A stretch of DNA of 33,832 bases from Lachnospiraceae bacterium (GCA_014804785.1 JAAUZD010000019.1:15380-49211); one strand, 5' to 3'. Positions 7,904 through 16,979 are shown, counted from the stretch's first letter. Made by a program: numbers and translations. Notes: generated by a model not told the origin, from the sequence alone.

Positions 7904-8821
7904 CTATCCGCGCCGGATATTGCGTAACCGCCTCTGGTTTGAAAGATATTCATATCCCTTTGCATTGGCATGGATATCCTCAATGAAACGCACTTTATTC
8001 TGATCCAGTTTTGCAAAATGCTTCATCAGCATTGCACCGCCGCCAAGGAAATGAAGCTTTGCCAGTTCTTCATTATAGCCATACTCACGCAGTTTGCGCA
8101 TGATTTTGTCGGTATAATCTGACGCACATTCCGCTATGGCTTTCAGGTATTTTTCCCCGATATCCGCAGTGCCATCTTTCAGCACTTTCTTTACAATACA
8201 GTCATCAACAACAGTATGCACTTTGTTGGTAAGTTCGCTCCGCATCTCGATCACACAGCAGTCCACACCAAAACGTTCTGTATAGTAGCGGCTGGAATCC
8301 GGCTTCCCGTCAATGATAAAGATAACGTTCATGGTTCCGTTGCCGATATCTGCCACAATGTTAAATCCCTGATAGCTGGGTAAATCTGCCGCCACTGCCG
8401 CAAAACCCTGTGCATAGACTTCCACATCTTCAATCTTCACATGATATCGGATATCATTGCACCGGAAAGTCACTTCCTTATTCTTTAGCAGATACTTCTT
8501 AAAACTCTCTGCCTGTTCTCCAAGCCATTTGATAGGAAGCCCCACTGCCAGAATAATGGAAGCATAGCACACTCCCCTTCCTTTCAATTCCTTTGCCAGA
8601 GCCGCCAGCGTCAGGATGTAATAATCCTCATCCCATACCTTATCCATCTGATACTCTTTGTGGGTAGAACCGATTTCGTAAAATTTCCCTTCATACTCTA
8701 CGGTCATCCCTGCCAGTTCTGATTCCTTTGCCCTTTCGATCACACCGGATTCAAAAATGTGATGTGCGGTCTTGATGTTCCCATATCCATGATCAATACC
8801 TATCCTGTAAATCTGTTCCAT
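7904..8821 (-). CDS. parM: ParM/StbA-like actin-fold segregation ATPase
   Basis: This 305-residue protein is a bacterial actin homologue. Phosphate-1 loop IGIDHGYGNIKT is at residues 7-18, phosphate-2 loop VADIGNGTMN is near residue 156, and the adenosine motif LGGGAML is near residue 260. ParM polymerises and pushes plasmid copies apart, tethered through ParR on the centromere. Its length is close to plasmid ParM and Alp proteins. The ATG at 8821 has AGAGG upstream. With parR and the terminator at 7363-7402 it forms a compact partition operon, which indicates that this element has, or had, a replicating circular state. Confidence 0.85.
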   Translation of the reverse strand: MEQIYRIGIDHGYGNIKTAHHIFESGVIERAKESELAGMTVEYEGKFYEIGSTHKEYQMDKVWDEDYYILTLAALAKELKGRGVCYASIILAVGLPIKWLGEQAESFKKYLLKNKEVTFRCNDIRYHVKIEDVEVYAQGFAAVAADLPSYQGFNIVADIGNGTMNVIFIIDGKPDSSRYYTERFGVDCCVIEMRSELTNKVHTVVDDCIVKKVLKDGTADIGEKYLKAIAECASDYTDKIMRKLREYGYNEELAKLHFLGGGAMLMKHFAKLDQNKVRFIEDIHANAKGYEYLSNQRRLRNIRRG

Positions 8822-8845
8822 ATTCGCTTTTCCTCTCCTTCTGAT

Positions 8846-9043
8846 TTATTTTGTTACATAAAAATATCCCATGCACTTAAACTCATGTGTATGGGATATC
8901 CCTTTGGCATATTCGATTACATCTTGCCACCAAATGCATATTGGTACAATATTCATTTTCTCATGAATAGCAATATTCAATCCTTCTTCTATTAAGTCCT
9001 TATCCTTTTCAGAAGATAAATTTTGGCATAAGCTATCGCGCAA
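8846..9043 (-). CDS. Possible small protein downstream of the ABC ATPase
   Basis: A 65-codon frame begins at TTG overlapping the stop of the ABC ATPase gene (GCG-CGA-TAG), an arrangement typical of coupled genes. The protein has an ordinary composition with IVPICIWWQDVIEYAKG in the middle and no membrane segment or known motif. Only a weak AGGGG site precedes the TTG. It may be a small accessory protein of the operon, a remnant of a longer gene, or not a gene. AT-rich composition matches the defence operon rather than parM. Confidence 0.35.
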   Translation of the reverse strand: MRDSLCQNLSSEKDKDLIEEGLNIAIHEKMNIVPICIWWQDVIEYAKGISHTHEFKCMGYFYVTK

Positions 9044-12000
9044 TTACCCCTGCACTACTCAACACTATAAATTTAGATGAATAATACCTTTCATCCATTT
9101 TGACCTTCAATAAATTATAGAACTGCTCGTTATGCGTAGAAATAATGATTTGACGCCCCATTTTAGTGGTAATTGTCCGCAAAACATCAATAAATGCTAA
9201 CAAATTTATACCATCTAAATGTTGAATAGGATCATCCATAAAAATAGTATTAAAAGTAGTATTTTTTTCACTCAAAACTTTTGCCAAAAAAATACATAAT
9301 GATAAAATATTAACTTGCGCAGAACTCAAATACAAAACTGGAGACATTGTATTATTTTCAGAATCATCATAGGTATAAATATGTGTCCTAAGCCCCTTCT
9401 TACCATCTGGGAGAGTATCAAATTTAATGTGTTTCATAGTTGGATGTGGATCTATTTTATTATAAATCTGATTAATAATATCGGAGTTAAAATATTCATT
9501 AGTTTTTTTTACGACAAATTCTTCAACAAATTTTTTACTCTCCTCCAATTTTTCTATTCTTTGATTCAGAAATTCTAATTTTGTTTTATTTAATTCACAA
9601 GCTTGCTTTCTATCCAGCCACATTTTTTGCTCTTTCAAATTTCCTAGTGAAGAAAGAATCCTATTTTCACTTTGTAATTTTTCTCTGATTACCTTTAGTC
9701 TATTTTCAAATTCATCTTTTTTCTCCGTAATTTGAGGAAAAATGTCTTCATCTTTTTCAAATTTTCCTATTATATTTTTATATCTCAAAATATAATCCTC
9801 AATATTTATGTTCAATTCATTTATTTCTTTTATAAGTATATTTAATTTTGATTGATAATTTTCCTTAGTCTCCACCACCTCTGCTTTGTACTTCTCAACC
9901 TCCGAATCTAACTCTTTTATCTGTCGTGATAAACTATCATATATCTTTACTAATATTTCATTCATTTCCACGTAGCTTTTTTCCTGATATGAGAGTTTGC
10001 TCTTTTCCAAAAACTGTTCAACAGATATATATAATGGCTCTTTCTTTAATTTGGTATTTTGCTCATTCATAACCAAAATTTTCAAATTATAATCTATGAC
10101 ACTTTTATCAATTTCCTCCATTTTCTTTTTGATATTTTCTATTTGGGTTAATTCTTTTTCAACACATTCCTTTATACCTTCTTTATCCTTTTGAATTTTT
10201 TCTTCATAACTTATTACTTCGTTTGCATTCGATATTGTAATTCCCTGCTCTAAGTATTTTTCCTCAATACTTTTGCATAGATTCTGCAAATTATCTGTGT
10301 AATAGCTATGCTCTTCAATAGTCTTCAATAACCTGTTCTTTTTACGTTTTTCTTCTGAATACTTCTCATTATACTCAATAAGTATTCCCGAAATTTTATC
10401 ATTGACATCCTGTTCCATTTCTTTAATACTACATTCAATTTCTGTCAGTTTTTCTTTATTCTTCTGTATCTGATTATCAGTTCTTTGTAATTCCTTTTCA
10501 CTTCCTTTGTCATCTTCAATTTTTTTAATTAATTCTTCACTATCCCTATATTTCATATGGCACAAAGGACATTCACTTTGATTTCTTTCAGTCACAATAT
10601 CTTTTCCTTGAATTATTAACTGTTGCATTTTATCAAGCAAAACAATAATATTCTTTCTGTTACTTTCTAAGGTCTCAATATTTTCGAGTAAAATGCTTTT
10701 GTCTTCTTTTAATTTCTGTATTGCATTGTATTCATCTACTACCCTCTCAGAAACAAAATTACAGATTTTTTCAATATCAGATTTCCCCTCCAAAAACATT
10801 TCAAGTGAGCTTATATTCGATAACAACTTATTAGTTCTTCTGTCTCTTTGCTCTAAGATTACCCTGGCCTTTGTATCTAAATTTTTATACTTCACAATAC
10901 TTTTTTGATTGATTATATATTTGGAAACATCCTGCCTTAATTCAGCTAATCCATCCTGCAATTTTTTTATTGAATCTTCATTATTCTTTACCACACATCT
11001 TATTTCCTGAATCTCTCCATCTGCTTTAATCTTATCTTTTTCAAGTACCGATTTTGTTTTCTCAAACACCGCAAGTTCTTTTTCATTTGCATTAATTTTT
11101 TCAAGGCACTGATAGAAATCTTTAATCTGAATCAAAGCATTTGATAAATCTTGTAAATCTTTATCTATTACTTCCCTTTTTTGTACATCCTTTTCAATCA
11201 GCTCCCATATTTCTATTGCTTTTTCTGCCTCCTTCTTTTGTTCGTTTTTTAATTGTACGGTATTTCTATTATCACTAAATAGCGAATAACCTTGCAATAA
11301 CAATTCATTCGCTCCTTGATCATCTTCCGTTTTCTCCTTTTCACATTGTGTCTGCTCATGCAATTTATAAAACTCTTTTAATACGCTGTCAACTTGTGAC
11401 AATAATTCTGCGTTATTTGGCACTGTCTTTATACCATAGATATCTGCATAATCTGATATTAATTTATTTATTCTTAGAACCTGATCATTTTCGTATTCGT
11501 ACTTTCCTAATTCTTTGTCTTCTCTTTTTATGTCTAATATCAATTGTTTCCTTTTTTTATCCAATTCACTGTATAATTCCACAATTACATCCAATATTTC
11601 GGAATAATTATCTTCATCCCACATTACACGTAATTCACTTGTCTTACCCTCCGCCGTATAACTTTGCAAAAACGTTGTGATTTTGTCATGTGCCAATAAA
11701 TTTGTTGTACAAAAAGTGTCTTTCTCATTCCATATTCCTTGTAATTCAGGTGATATCCTTTCAATTTCTCCTGCTTTATAATCCCCTTTCATTCTTCCTG
11801 TCTTCTTTTTAGTATTAACATGAATTACTTTATCATCTTCGTCAATTATCTTTACACTGCCATAATCGGCATTAGAATCTCTATTTTTCAAAACATAATT
11901 TTTTTCCTCACTTAATTCTTCCTTAATTACCAACCCACTTCCAAGCCTTCCTATTTTATCCGTTATGGCCCATTCCACCGCATCAAAAAAAGATGTTTTC

Positions 12001-12134
12001 CCATAACCATTAGGCGCATATATAGTTACTAAATCTGCTACTTTTCCAGTTTCATTATGTATAAAATTAAATTTCTGCATATCCTTATAAGCCCTAAAGG
12101 CATTAATATCAATTTCTTTAATTCTTTTATTCAT
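9033..12134 (-). CDS. Rad50/SMC-like ABC ATPase of an ABC-3C-type system
   Basis: This 1033-residue protein has the SMC/Rad50 layout: an N-terminal ATPase half, a very long coiled coil, a hook, a returning coiled coil and a C-terminal ATPase half. Walker A is APNGYGKTS (residues 40-48). The hook is CPLC (C522, C525), like the Rad50 zinc hook. The ABC signature is LSSAQ (936-940), and Walker B is FMDDP with D967 and D968, followed by the D-loop HLD. Such ATPases clamp or sense DNA ends and foreign structures. The ATG at 12134 has AGGAG 9 nt upstream; an earlier in-frame ATG at 12143 sits on that site. It overlaps the middle-component gene by 8 nt, so translation is coupled. I infer it is the sensor/motor of an antiviral complex. 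Confidence 0.9.
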   Translation of the reverse strand: MNKRIKEIDINAFRAYKDMQKFNFIHNETGKVADLVTIYAPNGYGKTSFFDAVEWAITDKIGRLGSGLVIKEELSEEKNYVLKNRDSNADYGSVKIIDEDDKVIHVNTKKKTGRMKGDYKAGEIERISPELQGIWNEKDTFCTTNLLAHDKITTFLQSYTAEGKTSELRVMWDEDNYSEILDVIVELYSELDKKRKQLILDIKREDKELGKYEYENDQVLRINKLISDYADIYGIKTVPNNAELLSQVDSVLKEFYKLHEQTQCEKEKTEDDQGANELLLQGYSLFSDNRNTVQLKNEQKKEAEKAIEIWELIEKDVQKREVIDKDLQDLSNALIQIKDFYQCLEKINANEKELAVFEKTKSVLEKDKIKADGEIQEIRCVVKNNEDSIKKLQDGLAELRQDVSKYIINQKSIVKYKNLDTKARVILEQRDRRTNKLLSNISSLEMFLEGKSDIEKICNFVSERVVDEYNAIQKLKEDKSILLENIETLESNRKNIIVLLDKMQQLIIQGKDIVTERNQSECPLCHMKYRDSEELIKKIEDDKGSEKELQRTDNQIQKNKEKLTEIECSIKEMEQDVNDKISGILIEYNEKYSEEKRKKNRLLKTIEEHSYYTDNLQNLCKSIEEKYLEQGITISNANEVISYEEKIQKDKEGIKECVEKELTQIENIKKKMEEIDKSVIDYNLKILVMNEQNTKLKKEPLYISVEQFLEKSKLSYQEKSYVEMNEILVKIYDSLSRQIKELDSEVEKYKAEVVETKENYQSKLNILIKEINELNINIEDYILRYKNIIGKFEKDEDIFPQITEKKDEFENRLKVIREKLQSENRILSSLGNLKEQKMWLDRKQACELNKTKLEFLNQRIEKLEESKKFVEEFVVKKTNEYFNSDIINQIYNKIDPHPTMKHIKFDTLPDGKKGLRTHIYTYDDSENNTMSPVLYLSSAQVNILSLCIFLAKVLSEKNTTFNTIFMDDPIQHLDGINLLAFIDVLRTITTKMGRQIIISTHNEQFYNLLKVKMDERYYSSKFIVLSSAGVIAR

Positions 12135-12672
12135 CAATACCATCTCCTATATACATAGCTACCATTTGAGCTGCCTCAACTTTTTCCTTTTGCAATATTA
12201 TATTGTATAATTCACCATCTTTTTCTTTTAGTTTTTCCATTAAAGAAATTTTTTCATCAGAATTTTTTTTGCGTTCATCAATGTCAAGATACAAAAGCCT
12301 ACTTCTAATATATTCTTTATCGTATAAATTTTCCAGTTTCATTTCATCCCAAATTAATTTTCGTACTGCATACTTATCATGCTCTACCATTTCTTTTATT
12401 TCCCAGCCTACTTTCTCTCTACACTCGAAAATCAAATATATATTCCATTTCTCTATTGCTTTTTCCAACCTTGCCTGAAAATCTACAGCAATTGATGCAG
12501 TAATTTTTTCATAATATTTTTCTATTTCTTCCTGATTTTGGGCTACAAGCTGAAACACATATATATTATATCCCGATTCCTTTTCGATCCAGCAAGCAAT
12601 TTTATCTATCCATTCTACATTGTCCTCATTTCTTAATAATTCCTTACCATGTTCAAACAATTCAAATCCCAT
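12127..12672 (-). CDS. Small middle component of the ABC-3C-type system
   Basis: This 181-residue, highly charged helical protein lies between the protease and the ABC ATPase and overlaps both: 11 nt with the upstream gene and 8 nt with the downstream gene. Its start is ATG with GGAGG 6 nt upstream. ABC-three-component systems carry a small 'middle component' gene in just this place, thought to bridge effector and ATPase. I see KEMVEHDKYAVRKLIW in the centre and a charged C-terminal helix, but no catalytic motif. The functional call is from gene order, size and overlap. Confidence 0.7.
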   Translation of the reverse strand: MGFELFEHGKELLRNEDNVEWIDKIACWIEKESGYNIYVFQLVAQNQEEIEKYYEKITASIAVDFQARLEKAIEKWNIYLIFECREKVGWEIKEMVEHDKYAVRKLIWDEMKLENLYDKEYIRSRLLYLDIDERKKNSDEKISLMEKLKEKDGELYNIILQKEKVEAAQMVAMYIGDGIDE

Positions 12673-13972
12673 GTAAAACCTCCATAATTTTTCCACTTAA
12701 CTTTCTTTCCAATTCTCTTCCGTTCAAATTTTCGTTTTCTTCTACATAATTTGCCATCTCATCCACCAATGCACGTATATGCATTAGGGAAATATGCTGC
12801 ATATTACTTTCTACATCATCTATATAAAGATGCTCTTTAACACATACAGTTTTACTAATATTAGCAACAATAGAATCAATACTGCTTGAAGGAAGAACTT
12901 TTCTAGTTGGTGTTTTATCAGTCTTGACTATCAACATTTCGCCATTTTTTACATCTCGATATGCATTTTGTAGATAATCCTTTAAAAAATCTGGAAGTTT
13001 TGTGTGTTTAGTAGAGTAAATTATTTTAACCTTTCTATCACCATCCTCACCTTTAAGCATATAATAATTTTCATCTTTCATGTTTTCCCGATTCTCAATA
13101 CATCTGATTATTAAGTACAATAGCCAAGCTTCCCAGACTTCCTTCTTCAACATATTCTTATCCGAATATGGCCACACTACTTTATTTCCACAATGTTCTA
13201 TAATGTTATTCGGAGAAATATTCTTTATAATTTCCGGTATTTGTGCTGAACAAACTTCCATCAAAGGCTCATCAAATATTTCTAATGTTCCATCAACAAA
13301 TTCGTCAAAGCTGCACCATTTAATATTGGGCAGATGCATATTTGTTTTTTCATATAACTTTTCATCTATTTTTAATATAGATATTCCATTGATAATCGAA
13401 AAAGCACCTTGGGCAGAACCTAACTCTGTAGTAATCCCACATAAAAATGCCTGATCATTACTCTCTATAAATATTCCGCCTCCAGAATATGATGAAACAT
13501 TACCTTTTGCATCATTCTCGTATGTATCGAAATTTCTTTCACTATTAATTTGGACAATTGATTTTCCCGGTAAATCATTTACCTTTCCTCTAAGTAAATA
13601 TCTATGAATAGTACTATCTTCTCCTTTCAAACCATTTGGAAATCCCGCAATAGTAACTTCTTCCTTTATTTCAGGATTCATTATTTGATACTCTGGCACA
13701 TCCTCAAGATAATCTATTGTAAAAATTATTACATCATTATCTTTAATGATTACATGTTTTCTAAATTTAAGATAAAATCTCTCTAATTCTCCCTCAATTT
13801 GTCGAAAAGTGGTTATTTTTTCATAATCAATGTCTACCTGCTCACCCAAACAATGATATGCTGTAATTAGATATGTCTCCGTTTTCCCTGAGTGTGAAAT
13901 AAGTACTCCAGAACCAGTATTACCCTGATATTCAATTTTTACAGAAACTTTATCATAAAAGTCTTTTATCAT
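12662..13972 (-). CDS. Trypsin-like serine protease with C-terminal ABC-3C-type domain
   Basis: This 436-residue protein has an N-terminal chymotrypsin-fold protease (about residues 1-200). The triad is visible: H40 in TAYHCLG, D80 in DNDVII (or D78) and S163 in SYSGGG. The last ~200 residues form a separate domain with a Trp-rich helix (EVWEAWLLYLI) and a charged C-terminal helix. This fits the C-terminal domains that link effectors to the ABC ATPase in ABC-3C systems. No signal peptide is present, so it acts in the cytoplasm. The ATG at 13972 has GGAGG 9 nt upstream and overlaps the MBL stop by 20 nt. I infer a protease effector that is switched on by the ATPase and cleaves host or phage proteins. 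Confidence 0.85.
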   Translation of the reverse strand: MIKDFYDKVSVKIEYQGNTGSGVLISHSGKTETYLITAYHCLGEQVDIDYEKITTFRQIEGELERFYLKFRKHVIIKDNDVIIFTIDYLEDVPEYQIMNPEIKEEVTIAGFPNGLKGEDSTIHRYLLRGKVNDLPGKSIVQINSERNFDTYENDAKGNVSSYSGGGIFIESNDQAFLCGITTELGSAQGAFSIINGISILKIDEKLYEKTNMHLPNIKWCSFDEFVDGTLEIFDEPLMEVCSAQIPEIIKNISPNNIIEHCGNKVVWPYSDKNMLKKEVWEAWLLYLIIRCIENRENMKDENYYMLKGEDGDRKVKIIYSTKHTKLPDFLKDYLQNAYRDVKNGEMLIVKTDKTPTRKVLPSSSIDSIVANISKTVCVKEHLYIDDVESNMQHISLMHIRALVDEMANYVEENENLNGRELERKLSGKIMEVLHGI

Positions 13973-15008
13973 ATTTATTTTCCTCCACATCAATGCCATT
14001 CTCATCTACAGTAATAAATTTCATGCCATATTTTGAGAATTCATCTTCTGTAAAAATATCATTAGCATTTATATCGTAATTGCAATAAAAATTGACCGAT
14101 TTTGTAGAATTGCAAATAACTCTGCTTAGACATTCCTTACTCGGTCTTCCCTGTACCGTACTCTTTGTACTTATTATATAGTTTTTGCAATCCAACATCT
14201 GTATTAATGATCCGCTCGTATTATGCCTACTGGCATGATGTGCTATTTTACAATAATCTATTTTAAGCTTATTTTCTTGCGAATACCCTAAGTGCAATAA
14301 AGATTCCTCAATGGTAGCTGCTTCCGCATCACCTAACAATAATAGTTTTATTTCTCCTAATTCAAATAAAAAGGCTATACTACTTTTATTAGTTAAAGAA
14401 ACTATTCCCTCAAACTCTGTTTGATTTAATTCTAAAACTCCCTTCTGATAATCATTACTACTAGCAATCTTAGCCGACTGCTTTGATTCTTCAATTTCTT
14501 TTCTGGCAAATTCATTTAATGTATCAATCGTCGGAGATAATATGGTAATCTTTGCGTCACCAATAAAATAGGAATCTCCCACTTTCAAAAATGATCGTCT
14601 CTGAACTGCTGTGTCCTGTAATCTTTCTTCTAAACTTCTGCCTTGTTTCCAGCTAATTTTTGTATCATAATCATACAAATTAATCTCTTTATTAATCCCC
14701 TTTATTTCTAAGGAATTTTGCAACTCTTCTCCAAAATTGAACCACATTTCTTTTATAATAGAAAAATCAAATTCCTTTTGTGAAAACAAACGCAAAATGC
14801 CTTCTATATGATCTGAATCAATATGGGTCAGCACTACTAAATCAAATATATTTTTTTCTTTCTTCATGTTCTCAATATATCCACACAATTGATGATAACA
14901 CAACTTTCCACATCCACCATCAATCAAAATATTATATGTTTTTTCTTCCCCATATGAAATAATTATACAGTCTCCATTGAGGGCTTTTAAAAGTTTTATC
15001 TTAAGCAT
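13953..15008 (-). CDS. ComEC/Rec2-like metallo-beta-lactamase-fold hydrolase
   Basis: This 351-residue protein carries the MBL signature THIDSDH (H62, D64, D66, H67). Downstream metal-ligand motifs follow: LLLLGDAE near residue 225 and IAHHASRHNTS near residue 255. This matches the soluble ComEC-type MBL family, whose members usually act on nucleic acids or phosphodiesters with two metal ions. There is no membrane segment. GAGG lies 4 nt before ATG, a short but usable spacing. It follows the DUF1016 nuclease by 36 nt and overlaps the protease gene by 20 nt. As I recall, an MBL protein next to a trypsin-like protease also occurs in type 1 AVAST systems, which supports an antiviral role. The substrate is unknown. 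Confidence 0.88.
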   Translation of the reverse strand: MLKIKLLKALNGDCIIISYGEEKTYNILIDGGCGKLCYHQLCGYIENMKKEKNIFDLVVLTHIDSDHIEGILRLFSQKEFDFSIIKEMWFNFGEELQNSLEIKGINKEINLYDYDTKISWKQGRSLEERLQDTAVQRRSFLKVGDSYFIGDAKITILSPTIDTLNEFARKEIEESKQSAKIASSNDYQKGVLELNQTEFEGIVSLTNKSSIAFLFELGEIKLLLLGDAEAATIEESLLHLGYSQENKLKIDYCKIAHHASRHNTSGSLIQMLDCKNYIISTKSTVQGRPSKECLSRVICNSTKSVNFYCNYDINANDIFTEDEFSKYGMKFITVDENGIDVEENKYDKRLL

Positions 15009-15044
15009 TATTCCTCACCAATACCCATTGCATTATAGATTTAT

Positions 15045-16103
15045 TCACTCTGACAACTCATTTTCTATCTCTTCAATTGTCGGAAGACTGCTCTTAAACT
15101 CATCCCTAAGCACTTTGGTAAGTTCATACTGTGCTATACCTATTGGCTGGGATATATCATCCAATGCATATTCTGCAACAACATCATCTTTATCTTTACA
15201 AATTAAAATTCCTATTGTCTGATTATCCTGTTCTGTCTTCATATTTTTGTTGACTGCAGTAACATAAAAATTCAATTTTCCTGCAAATTCTGGTTTAAAC
15301 TTTTCTGTTTTTAACTCCACAACCACATAACAATGTAACCGGACTTGGTAAAAAAGCAAATCCATATAAAAATCACTATCACCGACTTTTATATGTACCT
15401 GTCTGCCTAAATAGGAAAAACCTGTTCCTAATTCCAATAAAAATTGGGTAATCTGATTAACAAGGGCATCTTCTAACTCTTTTTCATCATATTCCTCACG
15501 CATTGTTAAAAAGTCAAAATTATATGGGTCTTTCAATGTTTGTACTGCTAAATCTGATTGGGGCTCTGGAAGCTTCACTTGAAAATTAGTAATCGCCTTC
15601 CCCTGACGTTCATATAGCTTGCCATCAATCTGATGTTCTAAAACATTTCTGCTCCAATTATTATCTAATGTTTTTTGCACATAAAATATTGCTTCATTAA
15701 TATCTTTACACTTATATGCAATTCTTTGATTGTGTCCCCAAGGTATACTTTTTATCATTTTTTCAACAATCTCAAATTGGGTTACAAGTTGTAACCCTTT
15801 TTCTCCAAGGCTGTAAAATCTATACCAATATCTTATATGTTTGAGGTTTTGTGTTGAAAATCCTGCCATATCTGGAAATTCTTTTTTTAAATCTTTACTC
15901 ATAACAGCAAGAAAAGAATCTCCCCATCTTGCATTTTCCTGCTTTTCAACAATATCCCTACCTAAATCCCAATATAAATTCAATAATTCATAATTTACTT
16001 TAACAGAAGCTTTAATTTGGCTCTGCTTTATCCTCTTCTTAATATCCTTAATCCATGCCCTATATTCTTCTGTCACCGAAAACCCTACCTCGCTCTTTGC
16101 CAC
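15045..16103 (-). CDS. DUF1016 (YhcG-type) PDDEXK nuclease
   Basis: This 352-residue protein has a helical DUF1016 N-terminal domain (about residues 10-160) and a C-terminal PDDEXK nuclease domain. The active-site residues D248 (FYMDLLF) and E263/K265 (VELKTEK) are in place. The family is common near restriction systems and mobile elements and is predicted to cut DNA. The ORF opens at 16226, but the start is set at GTG 16103, because GGGAGG lies 6 nt upstream and the protein then begins where relatives do. It is the first gene of the five-gene unit and is separated from MBL by only 36 nt. It may be part of the system or a separate defence gene. Confidence 0.85.
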   Translation of the reverse strand: MAKSEVGFSVTEEYRAWIKDIKKRIKQSQIKASVKVNYELLNLYWDLGRDIVEKQENARWGDSFLAVMSKDLKKEFPDMAGFSTQNLKHIRYWYRFYSLGEKGLQLVTQFEIVEKMIKSIPWGHNQRIAYKCKDINEAIFYVQKTLDNNWSRNVLEHQIDGKLYERQGKAITNFQVKLPEPQSDLAVQTLKDPYNFDFLTMREEYDEKELEDALVNQITQFLLELGTGFSYLGRQVHIKVGDSDFYMDLLFYQVRLHCYVVVELKTEKFKPEFAGKLNFYVTAVNKNMKTEQDNQTIGILICKDKDDVVAEYALDDISQPIGIAQYELTKVLRDEFKSSLPTIEEIENELSE

Positions 16104-16410
16104 GTTTTTCCTCCCGTTAGTATTTCCTTCCTGCCAATTTCCATTCTCTTTACATGAATATTTTACCATTAATGTTTCTTTTTCTCCATACAAAAATAAC
16201 CATATTACGCAATACAATACGATCATTCCTTACCTTCTTTATCCAAAAAGAATTATTATTCATGTATTCAGGTTTATTTGTTCTATATTTGTAAACCGCT
16301 CTTCTGCGAGAGGCACCGATAGGATTACGCCCCATCAACAAGCTTACACTTCCAATGCCAATCTTACAAATCCTGTTCCATACGATTCCTCTCTTTCTTA
16401 AACATTTGCA
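16104..16410. other. Intergenic region upstream of the DUF1016 gene
   Basis: No convincing gene is seen. A 94-codon frame (16150-16434, minus) starts inside the terminator below and has no ribosome site; its middle (NPIGASRRRAVYKY) could be a gene remnant but matches nothing I know. A promoter for the defence operon should lie here. I see A/T-rich stretches but no clean -35/-10 pair. Confidence 0.4.
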
Positions 16411-16450
16411 CAAAAAAGGACATCCACCCAGCACAGGATGAAATGTCCTT
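16411..16450 (-). terminator. Intrinsic terminator downstream of the integrase region
   Basis: On the minus strand AAGGACAT (16450-16443) pairs with ATGTCCTT (16423-16416), followed by six T. It has the same stem and a similar loop to the terminator at 7363-7402. It would stop read-through from the integrase into the defence operon. Confidence 0.75.
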
Positions 16451-16970
16451 ACATTTGCTTTAATATTATCGTGACAGGCTTATTTTTGCCCTTTTCAAAA
16501 TTAATAAATCATTAGTATGTTTCAAAAAATAATTCCCAAAACCCAGTAAATTTAATACTTTTTAAGGGTTTCTTTTAACACAATAAAAATCCCCTTTCCT
16601 AATACCCCTATCATAGAAGAACAAAAAACTTCTCCATCCATCTTACATTTTTAATATATCATCACAATCATATTTCTAGTTCCAAATAAGTGTTAAGGCT
16701 CAACCTATAGTTTCTAATTTCATTTTCTACGTACCAATTACGTACCAATTTCGCATAAAACCATATAAAAATATAAAGACTTATATGGAAATCAAATCAC
16801 CCTCAACCCCAGTATTTATCAGCCTTTAATCCGTTTTATAGAGATATATGGATTTTCATAAAACAGCCCCGTAAATAACGATTCCTAGTTTCATAATTTA
16901 TCATACCTATTCAGAAAGCCTTTATTTTCAAGGGTTTCTGCCTTTCTCTATATTTTTACTACACAATCTG
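16451..16970. other. Gene-free stretch beyond the integrase stop, probable attachment-site region
   Basis: No open frame with a ribosome site is seen in these 520 bp. The region is AT-rich and holds a tandem 11-bp repeat (16729-16750) and part of a second repeat pair ending in the integrase stop. Tyrosine integrases of Tn916-like elements normally lie with their 3' end next to the attachment site. The element boundary is therefore expected here, but I cannot place the core without the other end. Confidence 0.5.
16729..16750. repeat. Tandem 11-bp repeat, possible integrase arm-type site
   Basis: ACGTACCAATT occurs twice head to tail with no spacer. It lies 221 bp beyond the integrase stop. 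Tn916-type integrases bind short direct repeats near the element ends, so this is a plausible arm-type site. Confidence 0.5.
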
Positions 16971-16979
16971 CTACACAAT
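16959..16979. repeat. Direct repeat at the integrase stop codon
   Basis: CTACACAAT occurs at 16959-16967 and 16971-16979, a 12-bp step. The second copy includes the integrase stop (16971-16973). It could be an integrase or excisionase binding site, or chance. Confidence 0.35.

Noticed and set aside
15045-16226. Longer N-terminus of the DUF1016 protein
   Set aside because: The GGGAGG-GTG site at 16103 is much better, and the added 41 residues do not look like the family.
16150-16434. 94-codon minus-strand frame upstream of the DUF1016 gene
   Set aside because: It begins inside a terminator, has no ribosome site, and overlaps the DUF1016 ORF's non-coding 5' extension. It could be a remnant but cannot be supported as a gene.
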